From Burkholderiales bacterium (lineage in GTDB: Bacteria > Pseudomonadota > Gammaproteobacteria > Burkholderiales > Burkholderiaceae_C), in the NCBI GenBank assembly GCA_947474415.1, contig CANJKD010000024.1, forward strand, positions 1-11,141: 11,141 bases of DNA, given 5' to 3'. Made by a program: the position numbers and the translations under genes. Under the pieces are notes generated by a model. It ran no database searches, was not told where the DNA came from, and saw only the letters and a list, made by a program, of their open reading frames with translations. Within the stretch, counting starts at the first letter, position 1. Every line of letters begins with the position of its first letter. Below, in pieces: positions 6,891 through 11,141 of this stretch.

Positions 6891-8243
6891 TCACTTCGGC
6901 ACGCCCATGATCAAATCGGGCAAGCCCGTGGCAATGCCGGGCAGCACGCACATCAGCACGATGGCCACGAACATCAGGCCGACGAAGGGCAGCACGCCCC
7001 GGATCACATCGGCCAGCGCAATGTCGGGTGCGATGTTCTTGATGACGAAGATGTTCAGGCCCACCGGCGGGTGGATCAGCCCCATCTCCATCACGATCGT
7101 CATCACCACGCCGAACCAGATCAGGTCGAAGCCGGCGGCTTTCAACGGCGGCAGGATGATGGATGTCGTCATCAGGATGATGGACACCGGCGGCAGGAAG
7201 AAGCCCAGCACCACCACCATGCCGAGGATCACCGCCAGCAAGACCCACTTCGGCAAGTGCATCGCCACCACGCCTTCGGCCGCGCTTTGCGAGATGTGCA
7301 GCGCGCTCATCACGTAGGAATACAGCAGCGACATGCCGATGATGAACATCAGCATCGACGACTCCTTGATCGTGCTGGTCAGGATCGGCTGCAACTGCCT
7401 CGGGCGCCAGATGCCGTAGACGATGGCGATCAGCAGCAGCGCCAGAATGCCGCCCAGGCCGGCCGTCTCGGACGGCGTGGCGTAGCCACCGTACAGCGCC
7501 ACCATCACGCCGATCAGCAAGATCACGAAGGGCAGCACGCGCGGCAGCATCTCGACCTTCTCGGCCAGCGTATGGACGTGGTCGTCGAGCAAGGCCGAGG
7601 GCTTGCCGCCGGCCTGATAGGCCCGCTTGGCGGCTGTGTATTCCTTGCGGTAACGCAGCACCGCATAGCCCGAGAACAGCGCCACCAACAGCATGCCGGG
7701 CCCGATGCCGGCGAGGAACAGGCGCCCGAGCGACTGTTCGGCCGCCACCGCGTACAGGATCATCGTGATCGACGGCGGCAGCAGGATGCCCAGCGTGCCG
7801 CCGGCCGCGATGATGCCGGCCGCGAAGCCGGGTGAGTAGCCGCGCATGCGCATCTCGGGGATGCCGGCGCTGCCGATCGCCGAACAGGTGGCCGGGCTCG
7901 AACCCGACATCGCCGCGAACAGGGCGCAGGCGAACACATTGGCAATGCCCAGGCCGCCCGGGATCTTGTTCATCCACGCGTGCATGGCCGCGTACAGATC
8001 GCGCCCGGCGGGCGACTTGCCGATCGCCGCGCCCTTCAGGATGAACAGCGGGATCGACAGCAGCGTGATGCTCGCCATCTCTTCGTACACGTTCTGCGTC
8101 ACCGTGTCGAGCGCCGACGCGGGCATGAAGAAGTACATGAATGAGACCGCCACCGCGCCGAGGCCGAAGGCGATCGGCATGCCCGAGAACATCACCGCCA
8201 GCGTCACGGCGCCATAGCCCAATCCGAGGCCGAGCGCACTCAT
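6891..8243 (-). CDS. dctM: TRAP transporter large permease subunit (DctM family)
   Basis: A 450-residue integral membrane protein, normal length for a TRAP large subunit with about 12 transmembrane segments, which carries the sodium-coupled translocation path. Family landmarks are SGSSPATCSAIGSAGIPEM (113-131), GTLGILLPPSI (149-159), a central cytoplasmic loop (about 198-235), TPSETAGLG (256-264), and EMGLIHPPVGLNIFVIKNIAP (386-406). The reading frame extends far upstream with no stop, but residues there are Arg/His-rich shadow of dctQ. The ATG at 8243 starting MSALGLGLGYGA is correct because it overlaps the dctQ stop by four bases (ATGA), the classic coupled arrangement. It works with DctQ in the inner membrane and receives substrate from DctP. 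Confidence 0.95.
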   Translation of the reverse strand: MSALGLGLGYGAVTLAVMFSGMPIAFGLGAVAVSFMYFFMPASALDTVTQNVYEEMASITLLSIPLFILKGAAIGKSPAGRDLYAAMHAWMNKIPGGLGIANVFACALFAAMSGSSPATCSAIGSAGIPEMRMRGYSPGFAAGIIAAGGTLGILLPPSITMILYAVAAEQSLGRLFLAGIGPGMLLVALFSGYAVLRYRKEYTAAKRAYQAGGKPSALLDDHVHTLAEKVEMLPRVLPFVILLIGVMVALYGGYATPSETAGLGGILALLLIAIVYGIWRPRQLQPILTSTIKESSMLMFIIGMSLLYSYVMSALHISQSAAEGVVAMHLPKWVLLAVILGMVVVLGFFLPPVSIILMTTSIILPPLKAAGFDLIWFGVVMTIVMEMGLIHPPVGLNIFVIKNIAPDIALADVIRGVLPFVGLMFVAIVLMCVLPGIATGLPDLIMGVPK

Positions 8244-8812
8244 GCGTGCCTGCCCTTGTCGGCGAACCGGCTGACGAATTCGAGCAGCAGTTGCAGCGTG
8301 AGCAAGCTCATGCCGGCGGCCATCACCGAATACGGAATCCACAGCGGCGGGCCCCAGGTGGAGTTGCTGGTGTGGCCTTCGTGCAAGGCCTCGCGGAACA
8401 GGCTCCACGACTTCCACGCGAAGAACGCACAGAACAGGAAGCCGACCGCATCGACGAACAACATGCGGATGCGATTCGCCCGCTTCGACAGCAGCCCGGC
8501 CACCGCCTCCACGCCCACATGGCCGCGAAGCGACTGCACGTATGCGCCCGAAAAGAAGGTGGCGCCGATGAGCAGGAAGACCGCCGTTTCGTCCTGCCAT
8601 TCGGTCGGCGTCTTGAAGAAATAACGCGCCGCCACGCTGTAGGTCAGGATGCAGGCTGCGCCGAACACCGCCAGCATGCACGGCACCATGATCAGCCGGT
8701 TGAGCACGCGCATGGCCAGTTCAACCCGCGCGATCAGCGGGTGGCCGGGCGGCACGCGCTCGGGCGCCTGGCGTTCGATCCCGGCCTCACCCACCTCGAC
8801 ATCATGGCTCAT
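8240..8812 (-). CDS. dctQ: TRAP transporter small permease subunit (DctQ family)
   Basis: A 190-residue small membrane subunit with four predicted helices (about 40-60, 74-94, 115-135 and 157-178) after a polar N-terminal tail of some 30 residues. The motif ARYFFKTPTEWQDETAVFL (62-80), with the conserved W-x-D-E, is diagnostic of DctQ, as is the RGHVGVEAVAGLL loop (96-108). It forms the membrane complex with DctM and helps dock DctP. The frame is open far upstream inside dctP, but the ATG at 8812 is right: it overlaps the dctP stop by one base (TGATG) and starts at the expected family length. Confidence 0.93.
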   Translation of the reverse strand: MSHDVEVGEAGIERQAPERVPPGHPLIARVELAMRVLNRLIMVPCMLAVFGAACILTYSVAARYFFKTPTEWQDETAVFLLIGATFFSGAYVQSLRGHVGVEAVAGLLSKRANRIRMLFVDAVGFLFCAFFAWKSWSLFREALHEGHTSNSTWGPPLWIPYSVMAAGMSLLTLQLLLEFVSRFADKGRHA

Positions 8813-9837
8813 CAGGCGGGAACCTTTTCCGCCAGGGCCAGCAGCTTCGCGCAGCTCTCGTTCTTCTCGGCGTAGTCTTTCCAGGCCGTGGTGCGCGACA
8901 ACGCGACCCACTTCGCGAGCGCCGCGTCGGTCAGGTCGTGCACCTTGGCGCCGGCCTTGATGTAGGCGTCGGCCACTTGCGCGTCGTCGGCGCGCGCGCC
9001 ATCGAGCGCGAACTTTTCCAGCTCGGCACCGACGGTCATGATGAGTGCCTGCTGGTCTTTCGGCAGCTTGTCGAAAATGGCCTTCGACATCAGCAGCGGC
9101 TCGAGCATGAACCAGTAAGACTTGCCGACCTTGCTGATCGTCAGGTGCTTCGACACCTCCTGCAGCCGGAACGAGATCAGGCTGGTGGCCGAGGTGGTGA
9201 CCACATCGACGGCGCCGGTCTGCATCGCCGCGTAGGTCTCGTTCGACGGCAGCGACAGCGTCGCCGCACCGGCCGCCTTGGCCACCAGGTCCATCTCGCG
9301 GCTGCCGCCCCGGAACTTCAGGCCCTTCACGTCTTCGGGCGCAATCACCGGCACGTTGCGGCTCGCCGCGCCACCGGCCTGCCAGATCCAGGTCACGATG
9401 ATCAGGCCCTTGTCGGCGAGCAGGTCGCTCAAGGCGCGGCCCACCTCCGCCTTCTTCCAGGCGTAGCCCTGTTCGTACGACGTGACGAGGCCCGGCATCA
9501 GCGCGATGTTGAGCTCCGGCACCTCGCCGCCGGCATAGGGCAAGGGGATCAGCGTCATGTCGAGCGCGCCCTTGCGCGCCGCGCTGAACTGGGCGTTGAC
9601 CTTCATCAGCGACGAGCCCGGGTACACATTCGCCTTCAGTACGCCGTTGCTGCGCCGGTCGAGTTCCTGCGCGAACTTGAGGCACAGCCGGTGGCGAAAG
9701 TCACCTTCCCTGTCGGAGCCGCCAGGAAACTGGTGCGATATTTTCAGCGGCTCGGCGCCGCAGGCGAAACGCACCGGTAGCAGCAGTGCCGGCGCGGCGG
9801 CGAGGCCGGTGATCAGGGTTCGGCGTTGCCTGTTCAT
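8812..9837 (-). CDS. dctP: TRAP transporter periplasmic substrate-binding protein (DctP family)
   Basis: A 341-residue solute receptor that captures substrate in the periplasm and delivers it to DctQM. The N-terminus MNRQRRTLITGLAAAPALLLPVRFACGA is a signal peptide with adjacent arginines (Arg5-Arg6), resembling a Tat signal; cleavage near CGA-EP is plausible. Mature landmarks are LKISHQFP (31-38), GLKFRGGSREMD (172-183) with Arg176 at the position that usually holds the substrate carboxylate, and LPSNETYAAMQTGAVDVVTTS (196-216). These fit carboxylate-binding TRAP receptors, but the ligand cannot be named. The frame reaches back to 9936, but the ATG at 9837 is supported by both the signal peptide and an AGGAG site 5 bases upstream. 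It leads the dctPQM operon, divergent from minC. Confidence 0.94.
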   Translation of the reverse strand: MNRQRRTLITGLAAAPALLLPVRFACGAEPLKISHQFPGGSDREGDFRHRLCLKFAQELDRRSNGVLKANVYPGSSLMKVNAQFSAARKGALDMTLIPLPYAGGEVPELNIALMPGLVTSYEQGYAWKKAEVGRALSDLLADKGLIIVTWIWQAGGAASRNVPVIAPEDVKGLKFRGGSREMDLVAKAAGAATLSLPSNETYAAMQTGAVDVVTTSATSLISFRLQEVSKHLTISKVGKSYWFMLEPLLMSKAIFDKLPKDQQALIMTVGAELEKFALDGARADDAQVADAYIKAGAKVHDLTDAALAKWVALSRTTAWKDYAEKNESCAKLLALAEKVPA

Positions 9838-9842
9838 GCAGT

Positions 9843-9847
9843 CTCCT
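9843..9847 (-). promoter_or_regulatory. Ribosome binding site of dctP
   Basis: On the minus strand AGGAG lies 5 bases before the ATG at 9837. It is a near-ideal Shine-Dalgarno and decides this start against the longer open frame reaching 9936. Confidence 0.75.
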
Positions 9848-9904
9848 GGCGTGCGAAGGTGAGGGTTGTGACGCATGACCGCAAAGAGGGCCATCCGGAC
9901 TTCC

Positions 9905-9940
9905 CCGCCAGCGGTTTGGCGGCGCGCGCAGCACACCGCT
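9905..9940. other. Overlapping inverted repeats in the dctP-minC divergent region
   Basis: CCGCCA (9905-9910) and TGGCGG (9917-9922) form a perfect 6-base inverted repeat with a 6-base spacer. Overlapping it, AGCGGT (9910-9915) pairs with ACCGCT (9935-9940). They lie about 70 to 100 bases upstream of dctP. They could be an operator for a regulator of the TRAP operon, or alternative RNA stems; chance is also possible at this GC content. Confidence 0.25.
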
Positions 9941-9952
9941 TGGCTCGCCTCA

Positions 9953-9981
9953 TTTTTGCAGGCGCGGCCAGCCGCTAAACT
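9953..9981 (+). promoter_or_regulatory. Possible minC promoter
   Basis: TAAACT at 9976-9981 resembles a -10 box (four of six) and lies 26 bases before the minC ATG. Seventeen bases upstream is TTTTTG (9953-9958), a poor -35 match; TTGCAG at 9956-9961 is a better hexamer but spaced only 14 bases. The local A/T-rich patch in a GC-rich region favours a promoter here. Confidence 0.35.
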
Positions 9982-10007
9982 CGCGCTCTTTCGAGTCCTT
10001 GTTGCCC

Positions 10008-10829
10008 ATGGCTGTTGCCCCGAAAGCGAACACGTTCGCCACGTTCGAGATCAAGAGTGCCGCCTTGACGCTGGTGGCCATTGCGATCAAGACGACCGAC
10101 CTCGCCTTGCTGGCCGCCGCCCTCACGGCACGCTTCGCCGGCGTGGGCTCGCCCTTCGACCAGGACCCGGTGGCCATCGACCTGTCGGCACTGCGCGACG
10201 CCGATGCGGTGATCGACTTTCCCGCGCTGACGGCCTTGTTGCGCGAGCACCGCATGGTGCCCATCGCGGTGCGTGGCGGCAGCGCCGCACAGATGGAAGC
10301 TGCCTTCGGCGCCGGCCTGGCCGAAGCGCACCCGCACGCACCCGGCCTGCCGGCCGTGCGCGCCGCGGAACCCGCAGAGCCCGTAGCGCCTGCACCCGCA
10401 GCGCCGGCAAGCGCCATCGCCGCGCCGGCTGCAGCCGCTGCCCCGGTTGCCGATGCCGTTGCGGCGGCCTTGCCGCTGCCGGCCGCATCGCGGCGACCGG
10501 CGGTCGTCATCGACAAGCCCCTGCGCTCGGGCCAGCAGGTGTATGCAAAAGATGCTGACCTGATCGTGCTGGCGGTCGTGAGCTTCGGCGCCGAGGTCAT
10601 CGCCGACGGCAACATCCATGTCTACGCACCGCTGCGCGGGCGGGCGCTGGCCGGTGCGCATGGCGACACCACGGCGCGCATCTTCACCACCTGCCTGGAG
10701 CCGCAGCTGGTGTCGATCGCGGGCATCTACCGCACCACTGAAAAAGAGCTGCCGGCCGACGTGCTGGGCAAGCCGGCACAGATCTGGCTCGACGGTGACA
10801 GCCTCGTCATCGAGCCGTTGAACCCATGA
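10008..10829 (+). CDS. minC: Septum site-determining protein MinC
   Basis: A 273-residue inhibitor of FtsZ polymerisation that, with MinD, blocks division at the cell poles. The N-terminal domain (residues about 8-100, starting NTFATFEIKSAALTLVAIAI) is the FtsZ-antagonising MinC_N fold. A long Ala/Pro-rich linker (about 105-160) follows. The C-terminal beta-helical MinC_C domain (about 163-271) binds MinD, with hallmark PLRSGQQVYA (171-180) and GNIHVYAPLRGRALAGAHGD (201-220). The ATG at 10008 is preferred over a TTG at 9999; no strong Shine-Dalgarno is seen for either. It is divergent from dctP and followed after 65 bases by minD, as in the standard minCDE operon. The linker is longer and more repetitive than in many MinC proteins. 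Confidence 0.96.
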   Translation: MAVAPKANTFATFEIKSAALTLVAIAIKTTDLALLAAALTARFAGVGSPFDQDPVAIDLSALRDADAVIDFPALTALLREHRMVPIAVRGGSAAQMEAAFGAGLAEAHPHAPGLPAVRAAEPAEPVAPAPAAPASAIAAPAAAAAPVADAVAAALPLPAASRRPAVVIDKPLRSGQQVYAKDADLIVLAVVSFGAEVIADGNIHVYAPLRGRALAGAHGDTTARIFTTCLEPQLVSIAGIYRTTEKELPADVLGKPAQIWLDGDSLVIEPLNP

Positions 10830-10879
10830 AACAACGCGCCGCGGGCTTGGCTCGCGGGCACCTGAAAACGCTTTCTTAA

Positions 10880-10884
10880 AAGGA
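10880..10884 (+). promoter_or_regulatory. Ribosome binding site of minD
   Basis: AAGGA lies 10 bases before the ATG at 10895, in an A-rich stretch of the minC-minD gap. Spacing is slightly long but acceptable, and it supports independent translation of minD. Confidence 0.55.
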
Positions 10885-10894
10885 CTCGTAACCG

Positions 10895-11141
10895 ATGACC
10901 AAGATCGTCGTGGTGACCTCCGGCAAGGGAGGGGTGGGCAAGACCACCACCAGCGCCAGCTTTGCATCCGGCCTGGCCCTGGCCGGCCACAAGACCGCCG
11001 TGATCGACTTCGACGTCGGCCTGCGCAACCTCGACCTCATCATGGGTTGCGAGCGCCGCGTGGTCTATGACCTGATCAACGTGATCCAGGAAGAAGCCAA
11101 CCTGAACCAGGCGCTGATCAAGGACAAGCAGTGCGACAACC
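10895..11141 (+). CDS. minD: Septum site-determining protein MinD (partial, N-terminus only)
   Basis: The first 82 codons of the membrane-associated ATPase MinD, cut by the right edge. The deviant Walker A motif KGGVGKTT (residues 11-18, in VVTSGKGGVGKTTTSA) carries the signature lysine Lys11 that acts across the dimer. It is followed by AVIDFDVGLRNLDLIMG (about 35-51), the MinD-specific switch region that separates it from ParA and Soj. MinD recruits MinC to the membrane and oscillates under MinE control. It starts at an ATG 65 bases after the minC stop, preceded by AAGGA, and minE should follow outside the window. Confidence 0.96.
   Translation, partial: MTKIVVVTSGKGGVGKTTTSASFASGLALAGHKTAVIDFDVGLRNLDLIMGCERRVVYDLINVIQEEANLNQALIKDKQCDN

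Noticed and set aside
5920..7317. A 465-codon open frame on the plus strand across mtfA and dctM
   Set aside because: It spans two well-supported genes and an intergenic gap on the other strand, and its composition changes abruptly mid-way. Not coding.
8244..8681. Upstream extension of the dctM frame, suggesting a fusion protein
   Set aside because: The extra residues are the out-of-frame reading of dctQ. The ATGA overlap at 8240-8243 marks the true junction, so there is no fusion.
8813..9685. Upstream extension of the dctQ frame into dctP
   Set aside because: The added part is the out-of-frame shadow of dctP; the TGATG overlap at 8810-8814 gives the real start.
8812..9837. DctP as a lipoprotein, because of the Cys at residue 26
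   Set aside because: The residues before the Cys are RFA, which does not match a lipobox; a cleaved soluble receptor is more likely.
9838..9936. N-terminal extension of dctP by 33 residues
   Set aside because: It would bury the signal peptide behind a polar leader, whereas the ATG at 9837 has an AGGAG site at ideal spacing.
1..11141. CRISPR arrays, insertion sequences, tRNA or rRNA genes, prophage or defence genes
   Set aside because: No spaced repeat arrays, transposase motifs, cloverleaf-like sequences or relevant proteins were seen; the genes are ordinary transport, metabolism and division genes.

Overview
The window is dense, GC-rich DNA (short intergenic gaps, long GC-driven shadow frames on the opposite strands) from a bacterial chromosome. 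The protein set points to a betaproteobacterium of the order Burkholderiales: a LIV-type ABC importer, a CoA ligase, a DctPQM TRAP transporter, an MtfA-type zinc peptidase and a minC-minD locus. The taxonomic call is an inference from gene content and composition; no rRNA or tRNA gene is present to fix it.

Layout. (1) Positions 1-2536, minus strand: a branched-chain-amino-acid-type ABC importer operon transcribed livG, livF, livH, livM. LivM runs off the left edge. Junctions are tight (1-base overlap livG/livF, 34-base gap livF/livH, 3-base gap livH/livM). No periplasmic binding protein is visible, so the ligand is unassigned. (2) Positions 2730-5455, plus strand: a class I adenylate-forming acyl-CoA synthetase, divergent from livG, followed after 47 bases by an aldo/keto reductase. 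(3) Positions 5466-5849, minus strand: a small VOC (glyoxalase-fold) protein, tail to tail with the reductase. A strong perfect hairpin separates it from the next gene upstream. (4) Positions 5986-9837, minus strand: dctP-dctQ-dctM, translationally coupled TRAP transporter genes, followed by an mtfA-like zinc metallopeptidase with an N-terminal membrane anchor. (5) Positions 10008-11141, plus strand: the division-site genes minC and minD, the latter cut by the right edge; minE would be expected next.

How the genes may work together. The ABC importer and the divergent CoA ligase form a plausible import-and-activate module for an organic acid (aromatic, branched or medium-chain), with the reductase possibly acting on a related carbonyl compound. 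The TRAP system is a second secondary importer for an organic acid, and the Min genes are housekeeping. I found no CRISPR array, insertion sequence, prophage, tRNA, toxin-antitoxin pair or defence island. In my reading this is an ordinary chromosomal region with a few points worth checking, not a new system.
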